From contig NZ_JACEMU010000004.1 in assembly GCF_013868135.1 (NCBI RefSeq), positions 124,001-188,000 of the forward strand: 64,000 nucleotides of DNA, written 5' to 3'. A model generated the notes under the pieces. That model was given only the letters and a program-made list of their open reading frames with translations. It searched no databases and was not told the origin of the DNA. Shown here one piece after another: positions 9,155 to 19,849 of this stretch (within the stretch, counting starts at the first letter, position 1; each line of letters starts with the position of its first letter). Source of the DNA: Paracoccus sp. S1E-3 (GTDB lineage Bacteria > Pseudomonadota > Alphaproteobacteria > Rhodobacterales > Rhodobacteraceae). The position numbers were made by a program, and so were the translations under genes.

Positions 9155-9360
9155 CGGATCCTGCGACAGGGGGGGAGAGGACGTAGGGCGCGGCATCTGC
9201 GGGGTAAAACCGATACTGTTCAAACGTGCCTATTTTGCAGCTTCGCGCGCTTTTGGAAAGGGCCATGGCGGTTCTGCGTTAAGGCAATGTGACGTCGCCC
9301 TTCGGACTTGCCGGTCCGCGCCCGCTTCGCTACCCACGGATCAAATCGCAGGAGAGTCTG

Positions 9361-9954
9361 ATGTTCACCGGGATCATTACCGATATTGGCACCGTCACCG
9401 AGGTCGAGCAGCGTGGCGATCTGCGCGCGCGGGTCCGGAACGCTTACGATATGGCGGGGGTCGATCTGGGGGCCTCCATTGCGTGCAACGGTGTCTGTCT
9501 GACCGTGGTCGGCAAAGGGCCGAACTGGTTCGACGTGGACATCTCGGCCGAGACGATTTCCAAGACCAATATCGGCCATCACGGCTGGGAGCCGGGCGTG
9601 CGCATCAATCTGGAACGCGCGCTGAAGGTCGGGGATGAGCTGGGCGGGCATATCGTCTCGGGCCATGTCGACGGCGTGGCCGAACTCGTCGAGATGCATG
9701 ACGAGGGCGACAGCCTGCGCCTGACCTTCGAGGCCCCGCCGGAACTGGCGCGGTTCATCGCGCCGAAAGGTTCGGTGGCGCTGAACGGCACCTCGCTGAC
9801 GGTGAACGAGGTCGACGGCAACCGCTTCGGCATCAACCTGATCCCGCATACGCAGGAGGTGACCACCTGGGGCACGGTCAAGGTCGGCGACAAGGTGAAC
9901 CTGGAGATTGATACGCTGGCGCGTTACGTCGCCCGGCTGGCGGAGGCGGGGTAG
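9361..9954 (+). CDS. ribE: Riboflavin synthase alpha subunit
   Basis: A 197-residue riboflavin synthase, which dismutates two 6,7-dimethyl-8-ribityllumazine molecules to riboflavin. Two lumazine-binding repeats are seen: MFTGIITDIGTV with ACNGVCLTVV in the first half and SGHVDGVAEL with LNGTSLTVNEVDG in the second. The ATG at 9361 has an AGGAGAG ribosome site at about 9350, so upstream in-frame codons are not the start. It belongs functionally with ribD but is separated from it by the oppositely transcribed capsule cassette. No FMN riboswitch pattern was found upstream. Confidence 0.96.
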   Translation: MFTGIITDIGTVTEVEQRGDLRARVRNAYDMAGVDLGASIACNGVCLTVVGKGPNWFDVDISAETISKTNIGHHGWEPGVRINLERALKVGDELGGHIVSGHVDGVAELVEMHDEGDSLRLTFEAPPELARFIAPKGSVALNGTSLTVNEVDGNRFGINLIPHTQEVTTWGTVKVGDKVNLEIDTLARYVARLAEAG

Positions 9955-9968
9955 CCCCGACGAAGGCC

Positions 9969-10805
9969 ATGGCGTCGCCAGACGGCCTCAACGAATTTTC
10001 CCCCTATCTCTTGCGCTGGAACCTGATCCCTGACGGCGAACCGCTTGCGACGCCGACGGCTTGCCTGTTGCCGGTCCGGCAGGAGGGTCGCGCCGCCATG
10101 CTGAAGCTGTCCTCTACCGCAGACCAGCAACGCGGTGCGGCACTCATGGCGTGGTGGAACGGTGAGGGCGCGGCACGGGTGAAGGCGATGGAAAACGGCG
10201 CCCTCTTGATGGAGCGTGCCGAGGGCACGCGTTCCCTGGGGAATATGTCACGCAGCGGGGACGATGATAACGCCTGCCGCATCCTTTGCGCCACCGCAGC
10301 GAAACTGCACAGGGCGCGCGCGCAGCAAGCTCCGCCGCTGGTGCCTTTAACCCGGTGGTTCCGCGAGTTGGAACCGGCGGCAGCGCGCTATGGGGGGATA
10401 CTGGGCCGCTCTGCCGAAACGGCAGGGCAGCTGCTAACCGATCCCCTTGATTGTGGTGTGCTTCATGGCGACCTGCATCATGATAATGTGCTGGATTTCG
10501 GTCGGCATGGCTGGCTTGCCATCGACCCTCACGGACTTGTTGGTGAGCGCGGTTTCGATTTCGCCAATATTTTCACCAATCCGGACCTGAGCGATCCGGA
10601 ACATCCGGTCGCGGCCGATCCGGCCCGTTTTCTGCGCCGTCTGGAAGTGGTCGCAGAGCATGCGCGGCTGGAACGTCGGCGGCTGCTTCAGTGGATTCTG
10701 GCATGGACCGGCCTGTCGGCAGCGTGGTTTCTTGAGGATAACGATCCACTGGCCCGGATTGACCTGAGCGTCGCGGAACTGGCGGCGGCCGAACTTGACC
10801 GCTGA
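9969..10805 (+). CDS. APH(6)/hydroxyurea-type phosphotransferase (streptomycin 6-kinase-like)
   Basis: A 278-residue protein of the aminoglycoside/hydroxyurea kinase family (APH_6_hur). The kinase-like catalytic loop HGDLHHDNVLD (about residue 161) and the Mg-binding motif AIDPHGLVGERGFDFANIF (about 179) are intact. An N-lobe nucleotide-binding stretch includes PVRQEGRAAMLKLSS, and ALLMERAEGTRSLGNM matches the family hinge region. Family members phosphorylate streptomycin or confer hydroxyurea resistance, but many chromosomal homologues have unknown substrates. It starts 14 bases after ribE and ends at a strong bidirectional terminator. Family call confident; resistance phenotype inferred only. 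Confidence 0.85.
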   Translation: MASPDGLNEFSPYLLRWNLIPDGEPLATPTACLLPVRQEGRAAMLKLSSTADQQRGAALMAWWNGEGAARVKAMENGALLMERAEGTRSLGNMSRSGDDDNACRILCATAAKLHRARAQQAPPLVPLTRWFRELEPAAARYGGILGRSAETAGQLLTDPLDCGVLHGDLHHDNVLDFGRHGWLAIDPHGLVGERGFDFANIFTNPDLSDPEHPVAADPARFLRRLEVVAEHARLERRRLLQWILAWTGLSAAWFLEDNDPLARIDLSVAELAAAELDR

Positions 10806-10835
10806 CGGCTGGCAGCCGACAACCCGACCGGCCCG

Positions 10836-10872
10836 ACATAAAACGGGGCGCCAGTGGCGCCCCGTTTTATGT
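10836..10872. terminator. Bidirectional terminator shared by the APH-like gene and enolase
   Basis: A perfect 17-base inverted repeat (ACATAAAACGGGGCGCC, loop AGT, mirror arm). The GC stem is flanked by AAAA on one side and TTTT on the other, so it forms an intrinsic terminator in both directions. It lies 30 bases after the + strand APH-like gene and 17 bases after the - strand enolase gene. Confidence 0.93.
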
Positions 10873-10889
10873 CTGCGAGTGAACGAACC

Positions 10890-12951
<2,062 letters not shown>

Positions 12952-12955
<4 letters not shown>

Positions 12956-14361
12956 GTGCCGCAGAAGGTCCGCAGGACGCGTTCGGACGGCGCGGGCGCC
13001 CGCGACAGATCCGCCCATTCGGGCCGCGCCTCGAACGGGTGAGTCAGGGCGGCTTCCAGACGCTGGAAGGGCGCCATGTCGCCGGCCACGGCGGCCTGTA
13101 TGGCTTCCTCGATCCGGTGGTTGCGGGGGATCCGCAGGGGGTTGGCCGCGGCCATCAGGGCCGCGTCGGGGCCAGCAGCGCGCCAGTCGGCCGCCCAGGC
13201 GTCAAAATCCGCGCGGTCCAGAAATTCGTCGCGCGCGCTGCCATCGGCGAGGCCGGCGAAACTGCGGGTGAAATCGGCCTGCGACGTCGCCATCAGATCC
13301 AGCAGCCGGTTGACCAGTTCGATCGCCACGTCCGAGGGCGGAAGCCCGATCTTCGCGGCAAAGCGGCGCGCCCAGGCGGCCTGATAGATCTGCGGGAAGG
13401 CGTGCACGGCGCGGGTCGCCTCCTCGACGGCTTTTTCCTCATCCTCGCCCATCAGCGGGATCAGGCAAGAGGCGAATTGCGCCAGGTTCCACACCGCCAC
13501 CTGCGGCTGTTGCGCCCAGGCATAACGCCCCCGGCGGTCGATCGAGGAAAACACCATGTCAGGATGATAGCCGTCCATGAAGGCGGCGGGGCCATAGTCG
13601 ATGGTCTCGCCGGAAACCGCCATGTTGTCGGTGTTCATCACCCCGTGGATGAAGCCAAGCGCCATCCATTGCGCAATCAGCGCGGCCTGCGCGGCGACCA
13701 CGGCCTGCAGCAATTGCAACGGGTTCTGCGCCTGCGGAAAATGCCGCTGGATAACATGATCGGTCAGCGCGCGCAGCGCCTCGACATCGCCGCGCAGGGC
13801 GAAATATTCAAAGGTGCCGACGCGGATATGGCTGGCGGCCACGCGGGTCAGGATGCCCCCCGGCAGCAGGGCCTCGCGCTGCACGATGCCGCCGGTGGCC
13901 GCGGCCGCAAGCGCGCGGGTGGTGGGCACGCGCATCGCGGCCATGAACTCGCTGTCCAGATATTCGCGCAGCACCGGGCCAAGCCAGGCCAGCCCGTCGC
14001 CCTGACGCGAGAACGCCGTAGGGCCGCTGCCCTTCAGCTGCAGATCGAAGCGCTTGCCGTCGGGCGCGACCACCTCGCCGATCAGCAGGGCGCGACCATC
14101 GCCGAGTTGGGGTGTCAGCTGCCCGAACTGATGCCCCGCATAGGCCTGCGCGATGGAGGCGGCGCCGGGTGGCAGCGCATTGCCTGCCAGCATCGCCAGC
14201 CCCTCGGGGCCGGCCAGCCAGTCGGCGTCCAGCCCGAGCCGTGCCGCCAGCGGCCGGTTCAGCGCCAGCAGTTGCGGGTTGGGGCTGCCCGCCGGGGCCG
14301 CCGCCGCGAAGAAGCGGGCGGGCAGGGCGATATAGCTGTTGTCAAACTGGGGTGCGGTCAT
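12952..14361 (-). CDS. selO: Protein adenylyltransferase SelO (YdiU/UPF0061)
   Basis: A 469-residue SelO, a pseudokinase-fold enzyme that transfers AMP to protein hydroxyl groups and is linked to redox homeostasis. Family motifs: FDNSYIALP at the start, QAYAGHQFGQLTPQLGDGRA, FDLQLKGSGPTAFSRQGDG, and the active-site stretch GVMNTDNMAVSGETIDYGP. The C-terminus ends in RTFCGT, with a cysteine third from the end, where vertebrate SelO carries selenocysteine. First of a two-gene unit with the EEP hydrolase. Confidence 0.95.
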
Positions 14362-15337
14362 GGGGAAGATTTAGGGGCAGCGGCGAGAATAAAAAAGGGG
14401 CCATTCGGGATGCAACCTCGAGACGCGGGGTGCGGCGTGAATTCGGTCGGCATCTCTGTGCGCCCGCTTTTCCCGACGAATCTCCGTGTGGATGAAATTC
14501 GCACGGCGCCGGCAGGCGCGCCATGTTTCCAGAACGGGTGCGACTGGCGGTCGGCGAGGTTCTGCGCCCTCAGGGCGTCGCGTCAGGGTGAACATTGGGG
14601 TCATTGTCAGAGGGGTTGGAAACAGAAGCGGGCGGACGCAACCAAGCCGAGCCACCGATAGCCGAAAGGTTGATGCCCGGAAGGAGATGCCATGGCGCCT
14701 GACAGCTTCCGGCAGCATCGGTGGTAGTCATGGCATACCGGGGCCGCGACAAAATTTCGGGCACGGCAGGCAGGCGTTGCGTGCGCTGCTGGTTTGCCAG
14801 AGCCTGCGATGTGCCTGTGCGGAACATAACGTCGCCGAAGGGCAGAATTCCGCAAAGCCGACTGAAGGGGAAATGCAGGCCGAGGCGGGAGAGGTCATTG
14901 GTCGGCGCAAGCGTTCGATGGCAGATATGCCGGTGGCGATATCCCGTGAAGGATTCGGGAGAGGGTGTCGATTCCGACGACACGCGATTTCACCCCGGAC
15001 AGCGCCATCGCGCCGCGAGAGCGTTCATTGGTCCGATTGTCGCGTCGTCGTTGACCGCCTGCAAGGGGCCGCATCACTGCGCCACCGATGCCGAACGACG
15101 CGGAGAGGATGTCTCAACGCCCCGTATCCGGTCCGTCCAAGGGTTGATGCCGTTGCAGACGACGCCTCGCGGGTCGACCGGGTTCTCGCGACCCGCAAGG
15201 TCTCGTTTGGCATCTCACAGCGCTCGACTCCTGCGCCCTGCGCAGCCTGCCGGGAGGCAGCGACAGGATCTGCGCCCCGGCACTCGGCCCGCGCTGGAAT
15301 GCGCGTGCGACCCAACCTCGGCGCAGAAGGCCTGAAT
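14362..15337. other. Region of about 1 kb without a recognisable gene
   Basis: Between selO and the arsC remnant. Open frames exist on both strands (for example + 14486-15355 and - 14570-14983), but their products are rich in Arg, Ser, Cys and His with no motif I recognise, and no frame shows the codon pattern of neighbouring genes. Because it abuts a decayed arsC, it may be decayed genes (perhaps of an arsenic cluster) or noncoding accessory DNA. I see no terminal repeats of an insertion sequence. Confidence 0.5.
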
Positions 15338-15717
15338 ATGGACGTCATCATCTAACACAATCTCGATGCCGGCACTTCGGGAAATACGCTCGCCATGATC
15401 CGCAATGCCGGCGTTGAGCCGCATGGCATCGAATAGCTTAAATCGCCCCGTCGCGCCCGCTGCTGGAACAGGTGATCGCACATATGGGAATCACGTCGCG
15501 CGATCTTCCGCGCAGGAAAGGCACACCCTTTGCGGAACTCGGGTTGGACGATCCGGCGCTGCCCGATGCCGCGCTGATCGAAGCCGTGATGGCGCATCCA
15601 GAATGCATGACCGGCCGGATTCTGATCGGTCTTGCCCGCTGCACCGTCATGGTTCTGATCTGGAACCAGTTCGCGCGCGGACCCTTCGCGACCATGCAGC
15701 GAAGGCGCGCAAACCCA
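15338..15717 (+). pseudogene. arsC: Degenerate arsenate reductase (arsC) remnant
   Basis: The glutaredoxin-linked ArsC family is readable but broken. From ATG 15338 the frame gives MDVII, stop, HNLDAGTSGNTLAMIRNAGV, then a second stop before LK. A loss of one base near 15445 moves the match to another frame, which reads LLEQVIAHMGITSRDL and GTPFAELGLDDPALPDAALI. After MAHP the alignment decays; a last match (NQFARGPFA, where intact ArsC has NPQRGPFA) is near 15670-15695. The expected catalytic Cys in the HNPxCGTSR motif is Ala. No functional product is possible. Confidence 0.8.
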
Positions 15718-15753
15718 TTGTTCCCAGGGGCGAGTCGCGCTAGGGAGCGGGGC

Positions 15754-16170
15754 ATGACCGGGACCCTGCGGCGACAGATGCGCATGCTTGCGCTTTGGGC
15801 GATGATGCTGCCCTTTCTGGGCGTATCGCTGATCGCCAATGGCGTCATGCCGTCGCGCGGGGCGGATGGTTATGTGACCTTCGTCATCTGCACCGGAACC
15901 GGCATGGTCGAGATGGCCTTCGACCCGGTGACGATGGAGCCGGTGGAGACGGGCGGTCTGGCCGATATGCCTTCCGATGACGACGAGACGGCAGCGAAGG
16001 CCTGCGCGTGGTCGGGAATGCAGGCGGCGTTCGACCTGCCGCATTCAGTGTTGTGGATGGCGCCCGCGCAGACGTCCCGGCGCGCCGATCCCCTGCGGGT
16101 CGAAACGGCCCTGCTGATGGCCCGTGCCACCGGGCTGCCGCCTTCGACGGGGCCACCCGCCGCAATCTGA
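15754..16170 (+). CDS. DUF2946-like small protein
   Basis: A 138-residue protein with one N-terminal hydrophobic segment (LALWAMMLPFLGVSLIANG), a short CTGTG stretch, and a C-terminal TGPPAA reminiscent of DUF2946 proteins, which often sit beside metal-uptake membrane proteins. The ATG at 15754 follows an AGGGAGCGG ribosome site. It lies 40 bases before the PepSY membrane protein gene and is probably co-transcribed with it. Family assignment is tentative; function unknown. Confidence 0.6.
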   Translation: MTGTLRRQMRMLALWAMMLPFLGVSLIANGVMPSRGADGYVTFVICTGTGMVEMAFDPVTMEPVETGGLADMPSDDDETAAKACAWSGMQAAFDLPHSVLWMAPAQTSRRADPLRVETALLMARATGLPPSTGPPAAI

Positions 16171-16210
16171 CGCTTTCCTTATCGAAAACATCAGACCGGA
16201 TAATCACACC

Positions 16211-17590
16211 ATGACCGACATCACCACGGGGGCCTCTGCGCCTCAGGGGGCCGCGCGCCGCGCCGGCGCCTCGAACCTTTACCGCGCAGTCTGGCGCTGG
16301 CATTTCTATGCCGGGCTGCTGATCCTGCCTTTCATGATCACTCTGGCCGTGACCGGGGCGATCTATCTGTTCCGCGACGAGATCGACCGCCGCGTCCATG
16401 CCGATTTCATGCGCGTCACCCCGGTCGAGGAGCAGCGCCTCGCACCCTCCGAAATCGTCGCGGCGGCGCTGGCGGCGCAGCCCGGCACGGCGGTGAAATA
16501 TACCGATCCCGCCCAGCCCGATCTTTCGACCGAAATCACCATCCAGCCGGAAACCGGCCCGCGCATGGCCGTCTATGTGAACCAGTATGGTGGCGAGGTG
16601 CTGGAGGTGCGCCCCGACCGCAGCACCTTCGCCTGGACCGTGCGCTATCTGCATTCGCTGCGCTTCTTCGGCGCGAAGCCGCGCCTGATCATCGAGATCG
16701 TCGGCGGCTTCTCGATTCTGCTGGTCGCGACCGGGATCTTCCTGTGGTGGCCGCGCGGGCAGAAGGGCGGCGTGGTCTCGGTTCGCGGCAAGCCCGAGCG
16801 GCGGGTATTCTGGCGCGATCTTCATGCCGTGACGGGGATTTTCGCCGGTGGCTTCATCGTCTTTCTGGCGGTGACCGGGATGCCCTGGTCATCGGTCTGG
16901 GGGGCAAAGGTCAACGAATGGGCCAATGGACGCAATTTCGGCTATCCGGCCGGGCTGCGCATCGACGTGCCGATGTCGAACGAGCATCTGGACCATGTCG
17001 CCAAGACCTCGTGGTCGATGGAACAGGCGCAGATCCCCATGACCATGCCGCCAATGGACGGGCAGCCGATCGGACTTGATGCGGCGGTGGCGAAGTTCGA
17101 CGCATTGGGACTGAACCGGGGCTATTCGGTGGCGCTGCCAACGACGCCCGAGGGAGTGTATTCCGGTTCGGTCTATCCCGACGATCTGAGCCGGCAGCGC
17201 GTCGTCCATCTGGATCAGTATACCGGCCATTCATTGATCGACATGAGCTATGCCGATTATGGCCCGCTGGGGCGCTGGCTGGAATTCGGCATCAACACCC
17301 ATATGGGCCAGACCTTCGGGCTGCTGAACCAGATCGTGCTGCTAACGGCCTGTGCGGGCATCGTGCTGCTGGCGGTGTCGGCGGCGGTGATGTGGTGGAA
17401 ACGCCGTCCTTCGGGCAGCCTCGGCGTGCCGCCGCTGCCTTCGGATCGCCGGGTGTTCATCGGACTGTTCGTCCTGCTCGGGATCGGCGGGCTGTTGTTC
17501 CCGCTGACCGGGCTGACGCTGCTGGTGATGATCGGGCTCGATCTCGCATGGCAATGGGGGGCAGGGCGCCGCTCGGGCGCCGCCGCCTGA
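16211..17590 (+). CDS. PepSY-associated transmembrane (PiuB-like) protein
   Basis: A 459-residue inner-membrane protein of the PepSY_TM family, members of which accompany siderophore or metal uptake and can act as ferric-siderophore reductases. The first helix is WHFYAGLLILPFMITLAVTG, followed by a PepSY-like periplasmic segment. Further helices include ILLVATGIFLWWPRG, VTGIFAGGFIVFLAVTGMPW and two C-terminal segments (IVLLTACAGIVLLAVSAAVM; IGLFVLLGIGGLLFPLTG). Conserved histidines (RWHFYAGL, LHAVTG, HSLRF, NTHMG) could bind haem. Start MTDITTGAS at ATG 16211; an upstream extension overlaps the preceding gene and is unlikely. Confidence 0.88.
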   Translation: MTDITTGASAPQGAARRAGASNLYRAVWRWHFYAGLLILPFMITLAVTGAIYLFRDEIDRRVHADFMRVTPVEEQRLAPSEIVAAALAAQPGTAVKYTDPAQPDLSTEITIQPETGPRMAVYVNQYGGEVLEVRPDRSTFAWTVRYLHSLRFFGAKPRLIIEIVGGFSILLVATGIFLWWPRGQKGGVVSVRGKPERRVFWRDLHAVTGIFAGGFIVFLAVTGMPWSSVWGAKVNEWANGRNFGYPAGLRIDVPMSNEHLDHVAKTSWSMEQAQIPMTMPPMDGQPIGLDAAVAKFDALGLNRGYSVALPTTPEGVYSGSVYPDDLSRQRVVHLDQYTGHSLIDMSYADYGPLGRWLEFGINTHMGQTFGLLNQIVLLTACAGIVLLAVSAAVMWWKRRPSGSLGVPPLPSDRRVFIGLFVLLGIGGLLFPLTGLTLLVMIGLDLAWQWGAGRRSGAAA

Positions 17591-17600
17591 GATGTCCTGC

Positions 17601-18086
17601 CTATCGGTGGCCGGCCCGGACCGGCTGATCCATGAGTTCAAGCGGTGCACGGCTAAGCTGGTTACCGGTCTCGGTCAGCTTGTGCAGAAGCCGCATGAAC
17701 TCGGCCCGCTCAGCCTCGTCCAGCCCGGTCATGATCTTCTCCTGCGTGGCGCGGATCGCGGGCTGGATGGTCTGCAGCAGCGTTTCGCCGCGCGGGGTCA
17801 GCGTCAGGGCGCGGGCGCGGCGGTCATCGTCGCGCACGCGCCGCTCGATATAGCCGCGGCTTTCGAGGCGCGAGACGACGCCGCCGATGGTCACACGGTC
17901 ATGGGCGATCAGTCCGGCCAGCGTCGCCTGATCGATGCCGGGCCGGTCGCGCAGAGTCGAGAGCGCCCCGTATTGCACCGGTGTCAGGTCAAAGCCCGCG
18001 GCTTTCGTTTGCGCGGCGAAGACCGCCACCGCGATCTGATGAAGCCGCCGGATCAGGTGGCCGGGAAGGTTGTAAATCTGTGTCAT
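17601..18086 (-). CDS. MarR-family regulator of the gentisate operon
   Basis: A 161-residue winged-helix MarR-type protein: the DNA-binding region runs through LTPVQYGALSTLRDRPGI, ATLAGLIAHDRVTIGGVVSRL and the wing DDDRRARALTLT. Such regulators typically repress aromatic-acid catabolic genes and release DNA on binding the aromatic ligand. It is divergent from the gentisate dioxygenase gene across a 108-base spacer with palindromes, and is its most likely regulator. It converges with the PepSY protein gene. Confidence 0.92.
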   Translation of the reverse strand: MTQIYNLPGHLIRRLHQIAVAVFAAQTKAAGFDLTPVQYGALSTLRDRPGIDQATLAGLIAHDRVTIGGVVSRLESRGYIERRVRDDDRRARALTLTPRGETLLQTIQPAIRATQEKIMTGLDEAERAEFMRLLHKLTETGNQLSRAPLELMDQPVRAGHR

Positions 18087-18132
18087 GCTCCAATTCTAAC
18101 CTTTGGCGGCGCCGACACAACTTTCCATTTAC

Positions 18133-18150
18133 AAGCATGCTTATCATAAG
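18133..18150. promoter_or_regulatory. Candidate MarR operator between regulator and gentisate operon
   Basis: Two overlapping palindromes lie in the divergent spacer: AAGCATGCTT (18133-18142, perfect) and CTTATCATAAG (18140-18150, perfect around one base). The surroundings are AT-rich compared with the rest of the region and suit promoter elements. Binding by the adjacent MarR protein is inference from position and symmetry. Confidence 0.55.
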
Positions 18151-18194
18151 TATACGTTTCAATAAGAGGGGATCGCCAGAGGAGGAGGCTCGCC

Positions 18195-19271
18195 GTGGAA
18201 AATAGCATGCAACCCGAGGATTCGCCGGAATTGCAACAGCTCTACCGGGGATTCGAGGCGTTGCATCTGAACCCGCTCTGGACCCAGATCGGCGATCTGA
18301 TGCCCGTCCATCCGCGTCCCCGCGCGGTGGCGCATGTCTGGAAATGGGCTGACCTCTATCCTCTGGCGCAGGCTTCGGGCGATCTGGTTCCGGTCGGTCG
18401 CGGGGGCGAGCGGCGCGCCATCGGCCTTGCCAATCCGGGGCTTGGCGGGAACACCTATATCACGCCGACGCTGTGGTGCGCGATCCAGTATCTCGGCCCG
18501 CGCGAGACCGCGCCCGAACACCGCCATTCCCAGAACGCTTTCCGCTTCGTCGTCGAGGGCGAAGGCGTCTGGACCGTCGTGAACGGCGATCCGGTGCGGA
18601 TGAGCCGTGGCGATTTCCTGCTGACTCCGGGCTGGAATTTCCACGGTCATCACAATGACACCGATCAGCCCATGGCCTGGCTTGACGGGCTGGACATCCC
18701 GTTCAGCTTTCAGAACGATGTCGGTTTCTTCGAATTCGGCGCCGACCGGGTGACCGATTACGCCACGCCGCGCTTCTCGCGCGGGGAACGGCTGTGGGCC
18801 CATCCCGGCCTGCGCCCGCTTTCCGGTCTTCAGAACACCGTCGCAAGCCCCATCGGCGCCTATCGGTGGGAGTTCACCGATGCGGCGCTGACCCAGCAAT
18901 TGCTGCTGGAAGACGAGGGCCACCCGGCCACGGTCGAGCAGGGGCATGCGGCGGTGCGCTATATCAACCCGACCACTGGCGGCGACGTGATGCCGACCAT
19001 CCGGGCCGAGTTCCATCGCTTGCGCCCGGGCACCGAAACGCCCGCGCGGCGCGAGGTCGGCTCGACCGTGTTTCAGGTTTTTGAAGGGCGCGGCGCGGTG
19101 GTGCTGAACGGTCAGACCCACCGGCTGGAAAAGGGCGATATCTTCGTCATCCCCTCCTGGGTGTCGTGGTCCCTGCAGGCCGAGACGATGTTCGATCTGT
19201 TCCGCTTTTCCGATGCGCCGATCATCGAGCGGCTGAATTTCGAACGCACGCTGATCGAGGCGACCGAATGA
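18195..19271 (+). CDS. gtdA: Gentisate 1,2-dioxygenase
   Basis: A 358-residue bicupin ring-cleaving dioxygenase that opens gentisate (2,5-dihydroxybenzoate) to maleylpyruvate using Fe(II). The N-terminal cupin has the iron-binding histidines in APEHRHSQNAFRFVVEG (His109, His111) and His150 in GWNFHGHHN; the C-terminal cupin shows FEGRGAVVLNG and GDIFVIPSW. GTG at 18195 is the favoured start because the AGGAGGAGG site ends about eight bases before it; ATG 18207 is the alternative. First gene of a coupled operon. Confidence 0.95.
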   Translation: MENSMQPEDSPELQQLYRGFEALHLNPLWTQIGDLMPVHPRPRAVAHVWKWADLYPLAQASGDLVPVGRGGERRAIGLANPGLGGNTYITPTLWCAIQYLGPRETAPEHRHSQNAFRFVVEGEGVWTVVNGDPVRMSRGDFLLTPGWNFHGHHNDTDQPMAWLDGLDIPFSFQNDVGFFEFGADRVTDYATPRFSRGERLWAHPGLRPLSGLQNTVASPIGAYRWEFTDAALTQQLLLEDEGHPATVEQGHAAVRYINPTTGGDVMPTIRAEFHRLRPGTETPARREVGSTVFQVFEGRGAVVLNGQTHRLEKGDIFVIPSWVSWSLQAETMFDLFRFSDAPIIERLNFERTLIEATE

Positions 19272-19849
19272 CTTCGGATCTGAAGCAGGCTGCGGCCGAG
19301 CTTCGGGCGCGGCAGGGCGACGGCGCGCGCTATGATGCGGCGAACGCCCCGGCCGAGGCGCTTCTGCGGGCGCGGCGCGGCGCCGCCTATCTGGCCCGGA
19401 TCGCGACCGGGCTGACAGAGGACGCGTTGCGCGGCCCTTCGGCGCGACCCGGCTGGACCCGCGCGCGCGTGATCGCCGCCGTGGCCCTTCAGGCCCGCGG
19501 GATCGCGCAGGCGCTGGAGGATGCGACCGGGCGGACGGGCGACCGGGCCGAAACCGATCTTGCGGCGCTGGATCTGGCCGAAACGCTGCCGGCCCGCGCG
19601 CTGAACCATCTGGCGGCGCATGCCGAAATTCATCTGAACGTGGTCTGGCGCGATCTCGGTGAGGCTGAATGGGGTCTGCCGGTGACGCTGCCGGGCGGCG
19701 CGATTCCGGCGCATGACACCCCGCGCCTCCATGCCCGGACATTGTGGCGCGCGGCGCTGGAACTCAATGCCGGCGCGCGGCGGCGCGACCTGCCTTCCGC
19801 GCTCGCCGCCGAACTGACCGATCCCGATCTGCAAGGAGCTTTCGTATGA
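19268..19849 (+). CDS. MDMPI-like (maleylpyruvate isomerase N-terminal/DinB fold) protein, metal ligands apparently lost
   Basis: A 193-residue protein resembling mycothiol-dependent maleylpyruvate isomerase, a four-helix DinB-like fold; the segment GLTEDALRGPSARPGWTRARVIAAVA matches the family's first signature. The family His after GWTR (HVLAHLA) is Ala71 here, and the second signature (REVxVHxVDL) is RTLWRAALEL, so the expected Glu and His ligands are Thr158 and Ala162. Mycothiol is not made by alphaproteobacteria. The gene starts within the dioxygenase stop (ATGA) and overlaps the next start the same way. Family call likely; catalytic competence doubtful. Confidence 0.78.
   Translation: MTSDLKQAAAELRARQGDGARYDAANAPAEALLRARRGAAYLARIATGLTEDALRGPSARPGWTRARVIAAVALQARGIAQALEDATGRTGDRAETDLAALDLAETLPARALNHLAAHAEIHLNVVWRDLGEAEWGLPVTLPGGAIPAHDTPRLHARTLWRAALELNAGARRRDLPSALAAELTDPDLQGAFV

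Noticed and set aside
9224-9360. FMN riboswitch upstream of ribE
   Set aside because: None of the conserved FMN-riboswitch segments is recognisable in the short leader.
14486-15355. 289-codon + strand frame between selO and arsC remnant
   Set aside because: Product is Arg/Ser/Cys-rich without motifs, and the frame runs into the dead arsC. No sign of coding selection.
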